Below, in pieces: positions 17,463 to 25,391 of a DNA stretch of 64,000 bases (positions within the stretch are counted from its first letter, which is position 1; every line of letters begins with the position of its first letter). The DNA is taken from positions 1 to 64,000 of IMG/VR virus record IMGVR_UViG_3300013115_000353. One strand, written 5' to 3'. Source of the stretch: a virus. A program made the translations under genes and the position numbers. Below the pieces are notes generated by a model. That model searched no databases, was not told the DNA's origin, and saw nothing but the letters and a program-made list of their open reading frames with translations.

Positions 17463-17562
17463 GATTTCCTCTCCCTCCAAGGGCAACCGTAACTCACGCT
17501 ATGTTACGGGGCGATTCTGTAGTATGAATAAGTCTTGACATGCAGTGAATAAATATACATTA

Positions 17563-17697
17563 CTACTCTCGCACTGCCGGCGCGTGTATGTTTGTATACG
17601 TTGGCGGTTCGATAGTGTATGCTATTGTATACCATAGCAGAAAGCACAGAGCCAACGCAAAGCAACCGAAGCCATCGAATATAGTATCATCGTTCAT
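17563..17697 (-). CDS. Small single-pass membrane protein (44 aa)
   Basis: 'MNDDTIFDGFGCFALALCFL' continuing 'LWYTIAYTIEPPTY': an acidic N-terminus, then one hydrophobic helix. Its ATG overlaps the TGA of the upstream gene (ATGA) and AAGGGA lies ten bases upstream. The tight coupling supports both genes. Confidence 0.6.
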   Translation of the reverse strand: MNDDTIFDGFGCFALALCFLLWYTIAYTIEPPTYTNIHAPAVRE

Positions 17698-17825
17698 CGT
17701 ACCGTATCCCTTTTGATAGGTTGACAGGGAAGCACACCGTATGTATACTTAACACCAAGCGCATTACAGGCACATTCTCTCACAGTGTACTGATACATAT
17801 ACTCTTTATCTTTATAACTCTGCAT
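17694..17825 (-). CDS. Small Cys/Tyr-rich protein (43 aa)
   Basis: 'MQSYKDKEYMYQYTVRECAC' then 'NALGVKYTYGVLPCQPIKRD'. Three cysteines. AGAGGT lies nine bases before the ATG; its TGA overlaps the next start. No family recognised. Confidence 0.6.
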   Translation of the reverse strand: MQSYKDKEYMYQYTVRECACNALGVKYTYGVLPCQPIKRDTVR

Positions 17826-17881
17826 ATTCTATCTACCTCTATCCACTATACGTATATGTATATATTTTAGTAGTCTCGCCA

Positions 17882-18187
17882 TTAAAATGGTAGCTCGCCA
17901 ACGTGTTCAGTAATGGCTGGTGAGTTTTCAAACACTAACGGATGCCAAACGGAGTCAGCATAACGGGCAGCGATACCCACGTGGCAACTCGTTGTGTGCG
18001 TTGTAAAGTGTTTGGTGCGTGCTGTGTAGTCACCCACGATAGTGTAACCAGACTTAAGGCGCAACCCAATCAACTTACCGTATGACATCAAGTGTGTACC
18101 ATCTGTTGATAGTGAATGATTGCCGGTGCGGGCTTTGTTGCCTTGCGTCCATGCGTATACAACATCTACTCTTTTCTTAATACTCAT
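17882..18187 (-). CDS. Unknown conserved-looking phage protein (101 aa)
   Basis: Contains 'GNHSLSTDGTHLMSYGKLIG' and 'TTHTTSCHVGIAARYADSV', His/Thr/Ser-rich with no transmembrane segment. It looks like a small phage accessory protein, but I cannot name a family. GGAGAGG precedes the start, which overlaps the upstream stop by four bases. Confidence 0.65.
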   Translation of the reverse strand: MSIKKRVDVVYAWTQGNKARTGNHSLSTDGTHLMSYGKLIGLRLKSGYTIVGDYTARTKHFTTHTTSCHVGIAARYADSVWHPLVFENSPAITEHVGELPF

Positions 18188-18396
18188 TTACTTATCCTCT
18201 CCATATGCCTAAGCAGTCCACGATCAAACAGGCGTGGCTGACTATCACCCACTAACAATACCTTATGATTCGTTATAGTAACTCCATCGTCGCGATGGAT
18301 AATGTCTTCGCCCAGATAGATACCCGTGCGACGGTTAAGATCATGGGTGTGCCCATTGATGTAACCAAGTTTAAATAGATCACCGGCTTGTAACAT
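18184..18396 (-). CDS. GDLV-family SH3-like protein (70 aa)
   Basis: 'MLQAGDLFKLGYINGHTHDL' from ATG 18396, chosen for the GAGGT just upstream. 'RTGIYLGEDII' gives the central turn. Its tail 'HMERISK' replaces EVINESR. Confidence 0.65.
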   Translation of the reverse strand: MLQAGDLFKLGYINGHTHDLNRRTGIYLGEDIIHRDDGVTITNHKVLLVGDSQPRLFDRGLLRHMERISK

Positions 18397-18613
18397 TAAC
18401 CACCTCGTAATACCTTGCGTTAAAACCTCTGTCGCTGAGTCCATCGCGAAGGTATCGCCGTTCCAGGTCTGTCACCACCATTAGGTTACCTGATATATCG
18501 TCTCTTATAGACAACACCAAACCCACGCGCCCGTCCATTTCAGGGAACATGCGTTTACCATTATCACACATACTGCTGATGTCTTTGAAACGTACCAGAT
18601 CACCGACTTTCAT
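18380..18613 (-). CDS. GDLV-family SH3-like protein (77 aa)
   Basis: 'MKVGDLVRFKDISSMCDNGK', 'GRVGLVLSIRDD', tail 'YYEVVNVTSR'. The gene's start and the end of the next gene upstream (18600) share the junction GAGGTTGTAAATGAAAGTCG read in two frames. Confidence 0.8.
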   Translation of the reverse strand: MKVGDLVRFKDISSMCDNGKRMFPEMDGRVGLVLSIRDDISGNLMVVTDLERRYLRDGLSDRGFNARYYEVVNVTSR

Positions 18614-18815
18614 TTACAACCTCGATATCATCAATGTTCACGATGTGAGTGTGACCGCTACCCCACGCAACGAGCCAGTGATGTCCGCGTGCATGATCCA
18701 GACGATGAAGGCCCATATCATCATCTGCTGGACGAATGACAACGCCAACAGTATCACTATAAAGCCTCCATGCCTCATCTGTTACAATCTCTTTTACTAA
18801 ATCACCGACTTGCAT
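18600..18815 (-). CDS. GDLV-family SH3-like protein (71 aa)
   Basis: 'MQVGDLVKEIVTDEAWRLYS', 'VGVVIRPADD', 'HHWLVAWGSGHTHIV', tail 'DIEVVNESR'. The 14-base overlap on each side carries the junction word. Confidence 0.8.
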   Translation of the reverse strand: MQVGDLVKEIVTDEAWRLYSDTVGVVIRPADDDMGLHRLDHARGHHWLVAWGSGHTHIVNIDDIEVVNESR

Positions 18816-19404
18816 TTACAACCTCCAGGTTTTTAGCAGGATCCCAGAACGTACCGTAGCCGCCCCAGTTAACTTGCACGAGGCGTCTGCTTGCCACGTG
18901 ACCGGCAACATTGTCATCTATTGCGATGATAATACCCATACGCTTGGCTTGTGAAGCCCTGATCGCCTCGGTTCGCTTTGCTCGCTCTGGATTGGACTTG
19001 TACGTCACAAGCGCACCCACGGTGAAAGGGTCTACTGTGCTCTCCGTTAGGGTTGCTGTTGCAATCTTTTCGTCCCACGCCCTACCCGCGGCCTTCGCTT
19101 GCCAGATTGCATATGCGTTTTCAATATCTTTTCTGTGATCTTCGCTACCTTCCGTAATACGGATCCGGCTACGTGTTTTATTGTCCCACTCTGCGATACC
19201 CGCAAGGATCAACATCTCGCACGCAGTGTTACCGCTTGCATACGTTTGTGGGCCCATATCGGTGCCGGAAGATGGGCCACGCCGGTGTGCTTCAGTCGCA
19301 GCTTCCGCAACCGTCATTGACTTTACAGTCAACAACACAAACGCAATCAGCAACTCAGCCACGGTTAGCAGCGTGGGCCCGATCTTGATTAGGTTGTCTT
19401 TCAT
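18802..19404 (-). CDS. Membrane protein fused to a C-terminal GDLV domain
   Basis: 200 residues. Residues 8-28 form a hydrophobic helix ('LLTVAELLIAFVLLTV'). A soluble helical middle (30-125) follows, then a GDLV-type domain from about 128: 'FTVGALVTYKSN', 'MGIIIAIDDNVAG', 'LVQVNWGGYGTFW', tail 'NLEVVNASR'. This is the only array member tethered to a membrane. It suggests that the small barrels can work as add-on domains, or that a junction recombination fused two genes. The middle region is unrecognised. Confidence 0.7.
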   Translation of the reverse strand: MKDNLIKIGPTLLTVAELLIAFVLLTVKSMTVAEAATEAHRRGPSSGTDMGPQTYASGNTACEMLILAGIAEWDNKTRSRIRITEGSEDHRKDIENAYAIWQAKAAGRAWDEKIATATLTESTVDPFTVGALVTYKSNPERAKRTEAIRASQAKRMGIIIAIDDNVAGHVASRRLVQVNWGGYGTFWDPAKNLEVVNASR

Positions 19405-19611
19405 TTATGCCTCTACCGTGTCGGTAATCTCGGCAGCGAAGACCAACATAGCCTCCACCTGCTCAGGGGAAAGTGCCGCATCGGGTTGCGACTGCGCCAT
19501 CTGCGCATACAACGCAAGCTGGATAGCCATCACGTTACGGGTTGCTGCGCGTTGCTCCATTGGAGTCATCACGCGGGTAGTCTCAGGGGAATCGAGGACG
19601 AAATCAAACAT
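19405..19611 (-). CDS. Unknown small helical protein (68 aa)
   Basis: 'MFDFVLDSPETTRVMTPMEQ' then Ala/Gln/Met-rich helices ending 'FAAEITDTVEA'. Has GGAGCTATA before the ATG. No domain. Codon use is more GC-rich than in the structural genes, like its neighbours to 24.4 kb. Confidence 0.6.
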   Translation of the reverse strand: MFDFVLDSPETTRVMTPMEQRAATRNVMAIQLALYAQMAQSQPDAALSPEQVEAMLVFAAEITDTVEA

Positions 19612-19622
19612 TATAGCTCCTT

Positions 19623-19910
19623 TTAGCCTTGCGCCAAGATTGCGGCCAACTCGCTCGCGGACAACTTATCCGCAGCCTTCTCGACGGTCGCGTTGAACAC
19701 GATGTCAGCGCCCGGCTTGCGGGTTGCGGTGACGCTGCCACCTTCGACGCCCAGAAGCAGAACGCCTCGGTTCGCCTTGCGCGGACGGAAGAAACCAACG
19801 GCTTTCATGCCGTTAGCGCGGACAGCCGTGCGGATCTGCGTTTTCGCGTCCTTCCACGTCACGCAGGAAGTGTCAGGGGTGGTCTTGAGGGTTCCGAGAG
19901 TCTTGGTCAT
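19623..19910 (-). CDS. Unknown basic protein (95 aa)
   Basis: 'MTKTLGTLKTTPDTSCVTWK', Lys/Arg/Ala/Thr-rich, ending 'LSASELAAILAQG'. First gene after the promoter at 19941-19969. Possibly a nucleic-acid binding early protein, judging only from basic composition. Confidence 0.6.
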   Translation of the reverse strand: MTKTLGTLKTTPDTSCVTWKDAKTQIRTAVRANGMKAVGFFRPRKANRGVLLLGVEGGSVTATRKPGADIVFNATVEKAADKLSASELAAILAQG

Positions 19911-19940
19911 TGATAAGCTCCTTTCTTTAACTTATACTCT

Positions 19941-19994
19941 ATTATCTCATACGCGAGAGATGAAGTCAAGCCGGTTGTGTCAAGGGAATGTCAA
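19941..19994 (-). promoter_or_regulatory. Sigma70-type promoter with paired upstream boxes
   Basis: -35 TTGACT (19964-19969), 17-base spacer, -10 GATAAT (19941-19946). Upstream boxes TTGACA at 19978-19983 and 19989-19994, 11 bases apart. Drives 19623-19910 and the genes after it. The stretch 19995-20077 holds no gene. Confidence 0.75.
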
Positions 19995-20077
19995 AGGTGG
20001 AAAAATATTTTTAGGGTCCTGGAAGGCTCTGTGCTGGCTCCTGCCATCTCGGTCGAGCCAGCACACCAGCACACCAG

Positions 20078-20395
20078 CTACGAGCCACCACGGGCGCTCT
20101 CAGACGCCTCTGTGTCGGTGCTGTCGGCCTCTGCCATGATCTCGGCCACCTCACCCAGCGTCAACTGTCGATCCGCCTTCCGGCGCTTGTTGTAGGCGCG
20201 CTCCAGCTTGCCATACCGGCGACTGTTAACAGGGTGCTCGCACAGATGGATGTTCTCGATCCCCATGCGCTTGAACCGCTTAAGCTGCGCAACAGCGTTA
20301 GAAAATGAATCGGGACGGGTAAGGACATTTTCATATCCTGTAACCTTTCCATTTTCATTTAGAGTAACATAGGTTTTGGTAATGTAATACTTCAT
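20078..20395 (-). CDS. Unknown phage protein (105 aa)
   Basis: ATG 20395 has GGAGG six bases upstream and is preferred over a start 19 codons earlier. 'MKYYITKTYVTLNENGKVTG' reads as a beta-hairpin start; the middle is Arg/Lys-rich ('RYGKLERAYNKRRKADRQ') and the tail acidic with Ser. Follows the VWA gene by one base, so it is co-transcribed with it. No family recognised. Confidence 0.6.
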   Translation of the reverse strand: MKYYITKTYVTLNENGKVTGYENVLTRPDSFSNAVAQLKRFKRMGIENIHLCEHPVNSRRYGKLERAYNKRRKADRQLTLGEVAEIMAEADSTDTEASESARGGS

Positions 20396-20396
20396 T

Positions 20397-21647
20397 TTAG
20401 CCCTCCACGGCAATGATGCGTTCGTTAGTTTGAAAGTATGGACGTGCAGCATAGGCTGGCGTCGTCATCCACATACGCTGACACCGACTGCCGATAGGCT
20501 TAGGTGCGCACAGATCAGTCAAGACGATATGCCCATCAAAATCACGCTCATTAACGTACTTGGTGGGCGGATCGAAGTCTGTGCCACCACACATTACACG
20601 TTCCCACGGGCGAGTCTGTCCTTTCTTCCAAACATAAATCTTATCCTCTCCAACCTCGGAGTCGAATGGGATAACAGTAAACTCGGCAATGTCTGACAGC
20701 TTGTTCAACTCAGCGAAGAACAGCGCCAGCATGCCGTCGTCCACCGATCCGCTCTGATCGATGCTGATCGCGATCTTCGCTTGACGGCGAACACGCTTGC
20801 CAGGATGCACACGAGGATAACGCTTGTTAAGGCGTCGGGGCGTGCTTCGCTTGTCGGCACGTTGTGACGTTTTAACAAAGTAACGCAGTACCTTGCGCCA
20901 ATCGACCTTAGTCGTGATCGAGTCCATGATCTGCTTACGCATCTGGCTCGACACGGATCCCCAGCTTCGCGCCTTGTCCGCTTCTTCTGCTGCCTTGCGT
21001 AGCGTTTCCTTCAAACGCTCTTTAGCGATCTCGTTGACGGTTCCGTCCGTCTCACCAAAATGCTGGTGATCATCGAAGCTATCAGCATCACCGATGCCGT
21101 TGCCTCCACCTTCACCAGGCTCGCCACCTTCGCCGTCACCGTCGCCCTTACCTTCGCCCTCATCCTCCAGCTTCGCCTTGTACCACTCGTATGTCTTACC
21201 AGCAGGGAGATGTGCGAATGGACCTTCGCCGGGCAGACAGCCCAGCATAGGCTTACCTGAAGGCATCATAGGACCGGGATCGCTCTCACTTGGCAGCTTG
21301 CCCTTCATTTCGGGCAACCCGTTGATAGACAGGTCCATAGCCACGTTGTCGATGCGCGTGATGCCGCCTTCCGGCATACGTCCCGTAACGTGCTGAAAGA
21401 TGATGTGATAGAACTCGTGCATAATGACGCCCAGACGATGTTCGTCTTTCAGTTGCGCCATGAACTTAGGGTTATACATTAGCTCAAACTGTGCACGTTC
21501 CTGGTTCACTCGCACGGCAGCAGTCGGAATAGACTCGGTGCGCGTCTTGTCGATGCGCCGTGAGAGCGCAGCAAAAAACGGCTCGCGCATGAGCAAACGG
21601 GCAGTGTGCTTGTTGAGATCAAAATCGAGGGTTTTGTCATCGGACAT
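20397..21647 (-). CDS. VWA-domain protein with N-terminal HExxH metallopeptidase-like domain
   Basis: 416 residues. N-terminal domain has H77-E-F-Y-H81 ('VIMHEFYHIIFQH'), the zinc motif of metallopeptidase-like domains found upstream of VWA domains. A Gly/Glu/Asp-rich linker spans about 160-190. The VWA domain has MIDAS D297-x-S299-x-S301 ('ISIDQSGSVDD'). The paired MoxR AAA+ ATPase is encoded 500 bases upstream in the same direction. MoxR/VWA pairs act as chaperone-like remodelling machines that load metals or mature partner complexes. This one may remodel a host or phage target early in infection. Domain calls are firm; the target is unknown. Confidence 0.8.
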   Translation of the reverse strand: MSDDKTLDFDLNKHTARLLMREPFFAALSRRIDKTRTESIPTAAVRVNQERAQFELMYNPKFMAQLKDEHRLGVIMHEFYHIIFQHVTGRMPEGGITRIDNVAMDLSINGLPEMKGKLPSESDPGPMMPSGKPMLGCLPGEGPFAHLPAGKTYEWYKAKLEDEGEGKGDGDGEGGEPGEGGGNGIGDADSFDDHQHFGETDGTVNEIAKERLKETLRKAAEEADKARSWGSVSSQMRKQIMDSITTKVDWRKVLRYFVKTSQRADKRSTPRRLNKRYPRVHPGKRVRRQAKIAISIDQSGSVDDGMLALFFAELNKLSDIAEFTVIPFDSEVGEDKIYVWKKGQTRPWERVMCGGTDFDPPTKYVNERDFDGHIVLTDLCAPKPIGSRCQRMWMTTPAYAARPYFQTNERIIAVEG

Positions 21648-21670
21648 AAAAGTTTTCTCCTTACTCTATA

Positions 21671-21724
21671 AATATACACGCAAACGGGACAGAAGTCAAT
21701 AGCCAAATGTCAAGAACTCGTCAA
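21671..21724 (-). promoter_or_regulatory. Sigma70-type promoter with paired upstream boxes
   Basis: -35 TTGACT (21694-21699), 17-base spacer, -10 TATATT (21671-21676); boxes at 21708-21713 and 21719-21724. Gives the VWA/metallopeptidase gene its own promoter. Confidence 0.75.
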
Positions 21725-21938
21725 GAGTGATCCAGTCGATTCCGATCTTCATTTCATCCACCCATTCATTCTTTCGTGTGTCCTTTGCCCACACCTTATA
21801 TTCCATTCGTTTTTCGATTGTTCCGTATCGTGGTTTGCGTGTGGGGCGCACTTCTAAAACGATACCCGTCTCTGCGTTGCCTATAATGGGGGTGCGAAAT
21901 AAAAGATCGCCCGTTCCTATGCCTTTGCGCTCCGTCAA
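21696..21938 (-). CDS. GDLV-family SH3-like protein (80 aa)
   Basis: 'MTERKGIGTGDLLFRTPIIG', 'AETGIVLEVRPTRKP', 'MEYKVWAKDTRKNEW'. The tail ends 'LDEFLTFGY', not EVINESR. Its 3' end overlaps the promoter of the VWA gene. Confidence 0.7.
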   Translation of the reverse strand: MTERKGIGTGDLLFRTPIIGNAETGIVLEVRPTRKPRYGTIEKRMEYKVWAKDTRKNEWVDEMKIGIDWITLDEFLTFGY

Positions 21939-22162
21939 CTTATAACTTCCAAGTCTCGCGTATCGTATGCCAGCGTTCCAGCCTTCACGGCACGTGCAGG
22001 TTTAATAAACCGCAACAACACAAACCGTTCACGCTCATTAGGGATGGAACCATCCCACTCTTCTGCGCCATCACGCCACCCGACAACAAGTGCCAGGTTA
22101 GGCGTATGCATCCGGGTAACCGTCACAAGGTTACCCGGCTTTGCGGATACGCTACTCATCAT
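21935..22162 (-). CDS. GDLV-family SH3-like protein (75 aa)
   Basis: 'AKPGNLVTVTRMHTPNLALV' and tail 'YDTRDLEVIS'. Starts at the stop of the MoxR gene (overlap of four bases) and overlaps the next gene by four bases. Confidence 0.7.
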   Translation of the reverse strand: MMSSVSAKPGNLVTVTRMHTPNLALVVGWRDGAEEWDGSIPNERERFVLLRFIKPARAVKAGTLAYDTRDLEVIS

Positions 22163-23235
22163 CCACCCAAGATTTCCACAAGGTGCTCGCTCACCTTGGT
22201 GCCCGATGCCGTCTCAGCCTGGTGCAGTCGCACCACATTGTCAATGACATCAGCGTCACCCAGCACCGTCCACAACTTCATTGCAACCTCTGACGGAAGC
22301 TGCACAAAGTAGTTAGCGAGGTTAGTGATACGCTCGTCTGACAACTCAGCCTTGAATACCTCTGATGCCTCAAACTTCTCGATCATCGCGCTGTGATCGT
22401 TGATGCCCCACTGCTCCGTCTTTTCAAGGGCACCATCATCAAGGATATCCTCAATAGTCACCTGCCATTCGTACTTGTCAACGAAGTCACGCAATGCAAC
22501 CGCAGCTTCAAAGCCCAGGAACGCACAAGCGAGGTTGTACAGCAGATCGGAATCGCCTTCCTTCTCGAAAACGCCCGTATCGGCTACGGTATCGTTAAAC
22601 CGCTTCCACGAGCGACGAGACGGGTACACCTTGTTAGGCTCAAACTCGCCCTGATGCTCCAGGTGGGCATGGTTGTGGTTAACAAAATCCCACACAACCA
22701 CATTGACGTTACTCTTTGCCCACTTCAGCCAGTCTTCCACAGTCGGCTCGACATCGAACACCGCCCAGCGATCAAGCTCGGCAGGATCCATCTCACCCAC
22801 TTGGTACTGCGCACCGTGTTCGCCACCGTTGACGGCAGCGATGATCAGCGTCTCAGGGTGCAGACGCCAGCCGTTGATCTTGCGGCTATCCGTCAACTCG
22901 AAGAGGCCCTGACGGACTTCCATCGTCGCGCGGTCCACCTCGTCAAGGAACAGCACCACCGGCTGCTCACAGGCAGTCACGAGCCAGTCTGGAGCGTTCC
23001 ACGTTGTCGCCTTGCGCCCATTGATCGAAGTCTCAGCGGTATCGGGCAGACCCAGAAGGTCACCCTCTGTCATCTGTGACGCTCGACGCTCGACAACGGG
23101 TAGCGTCATCTTGTCAGCGATCATGTAGACCACCTCAGATTTACCAAGTCCGTGCTTGCCGCGAATGAGTACGGGCAGCTTCGCTTTCAGAATGAAAGGA
23201 ACGGAACCGAGAAAAGTGTTAAAGTCTACTGCCAT
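22159..23235 (-). CDS. MoxR-type AAA+ ATPase
   Basis: 358 residues. Walker A G26-K-H-G-L-G-K-S33, Walker B 'VVLFLDEVDRA' (D98-E99), sensor-1 'TLIIAAVNGG'. Residues 43-75 ('VERRASQMTEGDLLGLPD') match the MoxR-type segment with a conserved 'GDLLG' step. Length and order fit MoxR ATPases, which work with VWA proteins such as the one encoded just downstream. Likely hexameric and cytoplasmic. GGAG lies nine bases before the ATG. It has its own promoter with the paired boxes (23279-23333). Confidence 0.88.
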   Translation of the reverse strand: MAVDFNTFLGSVPFILKAKLPVLIRGKHGLGKSEVVYMIADKMTLPVVERRASQMTEGDLLGLPDTAETSINGRKATTWNAPDWLVTACEQPVVLFLDEVDRATMEVRQGLFELTDSRKINGWRLHPETLIIAAVNGGEHGAQYQVGEMDPAELDRWAVFDVEPTVEDWLKWAKSNVNVVVWDFVNHNHAHLEHQGEFEPNKVYPSRRSWKRFNDTVADTGVFEKEGDSDLLYNLACAFLGFEAAVALRDFVDKYEWQVTIEDILDDGALEKTEQWGINDHSAMIEKFEASEVFKAELSDERITNLANYFVQLPSEVAMKLWTVLGDADVIDNVVRLHQAETASGTKVSEHLVEILGG

Positions 23236-23278
23236 GTGATTGTCTCCGGGGAGGATGAAAAGTTTTGCTTACTCTATA

Positions 23279-23333
23279 AATATATACCCGATGGGCCTAA
23301 AAGTCAAGGTGTTTCTTGTCAAGTAAATGTCAA
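23279..23333 (-). promoter_or_regulatory. Sigma70-type promoter with paired upstream boxes
   Basis: -35 TTGACT (23302-23307), 17-base spacer, -10 TATATT (23279-23284); TTGACA boxes at 23317-23322 and 23328-23333. Drives the MoxR gene. Confidence 0.8.
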
Positions 23334-23551
23334 TCGTTGCAAGGGGGGTGAGACCAGTTCTCACATTGCCAATCGCTGATCTGTCCGTCGCGACACAGAT
23401 TGTCTGTCCAGTTGTTCCAGCACTCCCGACGAGCGGGATAGTCAGGCTCTCCGTCCTGCTCATAATCCTGCTGGATATAGGGCAGAAGATCAAGGGTGAA
23501 AATCTCGCACGCTTGTGCGAAAGTCATGACGGTGTCGAGGTTTGATGGCAT
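23330..23551 (-). CDS. Small conserved phage protein (73 aa)
   Basis: 'DYPARRECWNNWTDNLCRDG' followed by 'QISDWQCENWSHPPC' is a pattern I recall from many small phage proteins of unknown function, usually written '...ARREAxNNWTDxLxxDGxIS...W'. Trp- and Asn-rich, no membrane segment. It is transcribed from the promoter at 23582-23610. Confidence 0.7.
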   Translation of the reverse strand: MPSNLDTVMTFAQACEIFTLDLLPYIQQDYEQDGEPDYPARRECWNNWTDNLCRDGQISDWQCENWSHPPCND

Positions 23552-23581
23552 CGGGGTAACTCCTTTCTTGATGATGTCTTA

Positions 23582-23635
23582 TTATCTCATATGCGAGAAG
23601 AAAGATCAAGGGTTTTTTGTCAAGTAAATGTCAAC
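23582..23635 (-). promoter_or_regulatory. Sigma70-type promoter with paired upstream boxes
   Basis: -35 TTGATC (23605-23610), 17-base spacer, -10 GATAAT (23582-23587); TTGACA boxes at 23619-23624 and 23630-23635. Confidence 0.75.
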
Positions 23636-24425
23636 CCTTCTTGTCGTCAAAATGCCTGTCGGTAACCCTGGAAGAACCTGCGTAATAATCGGCAGGGATT
23701 TTATCCCACCCGTTCGCTGGCGCTCTTGTCACGAGCGTGCGAGCGTCGTAACCGTCTGGATCTCCATCGGTCGCCCAAGAGCCCATCTGTCGCCCACCAG
23801 AAATCTTAACACCTGTCTTGTCGTCTTCTTCGTAAAGGTGTGGCAGCGGAAAACTGGTTGTGCCTCGACTGCCCACCTTACACACTTGATCCAACCGGCG
23901 CACCATAAGCGGCTGCGGGTTTCGCACTTGATCAGTGATGTTGTCCCAGTTAATAGAAACAACCATATAGGGATAGTTACGTGCTTCATATACCTGATCG
24001 CCGTTACCATCGGGATAATAGCCATAGCTATTATAGCTAATGGTAGCGCCAACGCCAATACCTTCACGCTTCAGGGCAGCAACCACCTTCTTACGCACGA
24101 TGCCATTTTGTTTTGCTGCTTCCTTTCGATCCTTCTTAAGTTGCTTGCACGTGCGGCGAGTGTGCCCGATGCCTTCATCACCCCACGAGCCATGCACAAA
24201 CTTACAATAGGAGCAACGCCGAACGATACCCGCTCTGCGGTTCACCTTTGCGCCAGTGCGGGGATCGGTGCCGGTACGCTTGGCAAGTAGCTCACCCCAG
24301 TGATCGATAGAGGCTTGCTGCTTATCCTCAACTGCCATATCATAACGCTGTTGCAACCTCTCAGTAATCTGAGGGCAGGTGCGCTTGTTGTGTCCATATT
24401 TCCAGCACGATGAGCATCGATTCAT
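23631..24425 (-). CDS. Zinc-knuckle protein (264 aa)
   Basis: Two zinc knuckles: C4-x2-C7-x4-H12-x4-C17 ('CSSCWKYGHNKRTCP'), a perfect CCHC retroviral-type knuckle, and C71-x2-C74...H88-x4-C93, the same with an expanded middle. A Lys/Arg-rich stretch follows, then a mixed C-terminal domain with 'GRQMGSWATDGDPDGYDART'. CCHC knuckles bind single-stranded nucleic acid. The C-terminal domain is unrecognised. It has its own promoter at 24457-24485. Confidence 0.75.
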   Translation of the reverse strand: MNRCSSCWKYGHNKRTCPQITERLQQRYDMAVEDKQQASIDHWGELLAKRTGTDPRTGAKVNRRAGIVRRCSYCKFVHGSWGDEGIGHTRRTCKQLKKDRKEAAKQNGIVRKKVVAALKREGIGVGATISYNSYGYYPDGNGDQVYEARNYPYMVVSINWDNITDQVRNPQPLMVRRLDQVCKVGSRGTTSFPLPHLYEEDDKTGVKISGGRQMGSWATDGDPDGYDARTLVTRAPANGWDKIPADYYAGSSRVTDRHFDDKKG

Positions 24426-24456
24426 GTTTTCTATCCTTTCTCAAAGGTTATGCTCT

Positions 24457-24510
24457 ATTCTCTCATAGATCAGAGGAGAAGTCAAGCGGTAAATGTCAAG
24501 TGAATGTCAA
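24457..24510 (-). promoter_or_regulatory. Sigma70-type promoter with paired upstream boxes
   Basis: -35 TTGACT (24480-24485), 17-base spacer, -10 GAGAAT (24457-24462); TTGACA boxes at 24494-24499 and 24505-24510. Confidence 0.7.
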
Positions 24511-25316
24511 GCCTTCTTTGGGGCTTTGAAAGTTTTAATGTGTCGCTCCTCGATCTCGACTGGCGCAACAGCACCAACGGGGAGAACTTTGTAACGCTTC
24601 GCGCCGTTAGCTGCGGAAATGATGGGAAGATTAGACGCGATGACGATACCGCCCTTAGCGAGTGCTCGCTTTGCTGCCCAGCTTGCGCTTGCACGGTGAG
24701 ATACCATCGAACCAGTCGAATACTTAGGCTCTGCATACCAAGCCGCCAGAACCTTCTGGGCGAACTTGTTAGTGTGTAGCTTCATAAAAAACCGCTTTGG
24801 AGGCACATAATCGCCATTATCTTGAACTTTGCGCACGAAATCGCGATAGTACGAGGTATGAGCGTAATAGTTAGCGAGCACAACAGCATCAGTCCGATAC
24901 ATATCTCGATAGACAGTTGGCCACTTCTCGCGTGCCGCAAGTGCCTCGTTAGTGTACTCGCCGGCAATATCTTTCAACTTGCTCGTTTGCTTGTCAGTAA
25001 GCGTGTAACCGGACATAGCCTGTTCACGCAGCGAGCCAATAAAGCCCATATTCCAGCTTGAAGCATCGGATTCGGGCATACGAGCGATCAAAGCGTCGAT
25101 TTCCTGCACGATTTCAGGCTTTTCTGTCTTTTCAAGGATCTGCCGCGTCTCGATCATCTCTTCGAGCTTGTCAACCCAAACACGTCGGCCCTGCGTAAGC
25201 ATGCGCTTGCGCTCATAAAACGCCAGAAGCGATTTAGCGAAGTTCAGCTTTGAAGCAGGCAGATACGGACTATCCACGATAGTTTGAAGTCTGTCACCAA
25301 GGGTGATGCGGGGCAT
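24507..25316 (-). CDS. Unknown conserved-looking phage protein (269 aa)
   Basis: Mostly helical. Starts 'MPRITLGDRLQTIVDSPYLP'; includes 'NMGFIGSLREQAMSGYTLTD' and a C-terminal 'SASWAAKRALAKGGIVIASN' segment that reads like a small beta domain after a basic helix. It resembles hypothetical proteins of large marine phages that I cannot name. Single gene under its own promoter. The basic C-terminus could bind nucleic acid. Confidence 0.65.
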   Translation of the reverse strand: MPRITLGDRLQTIVDSPYLPASKLNFAKSLLAFYERKRMLTQGRRVWVDKLEEMIETRQILEKTEKPEIVQEIDALIARMPESDASSWNMGFIGSLREQAMSGYTLTDKQTSKLKDIAGEYTNEALAAREKWPTVYRDMYRTDAVVLANYYAHTSYYRDFVRKVQDNGDYVPPKRFFMKLHTNKFAQKVLAAWYAEPKYSTGSMVSHRASASWAAKRALAKGGIVIASNLPIISAANGAKRYKVLPVGAVAPVEIEERHIKTFKAPKKA

Positions 25317-25336
25317 GTTTTTCTCCTTACTCTCTA

Positions 25337-25391
25337 AATATACACCCGAACAGGGCAGAAGTCAAGTTCTTTCTTGTCAAGTAAATGTCAA
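25337..25391 (-). promoter_or_regulatory. Sigma70-type promoter with paired upstream boxes
   Basis: -35 TTGACT (25360-25365), 17-base spacer, -10 TATATT (25337-25342); TTGACA boxes at 25375-25380 and 25386-25391. Confidence 0.8.

Noticed and set aside
22393-23079. Long plus-strand open frame (228 residues) opposite the MoxR gene
   Set aside because: No ribosome site, no family motifs, and it lies antisense to a gene with intact Walker A and B motifs. It is a codon-bias shadow of the GC-rich MoxR gene.
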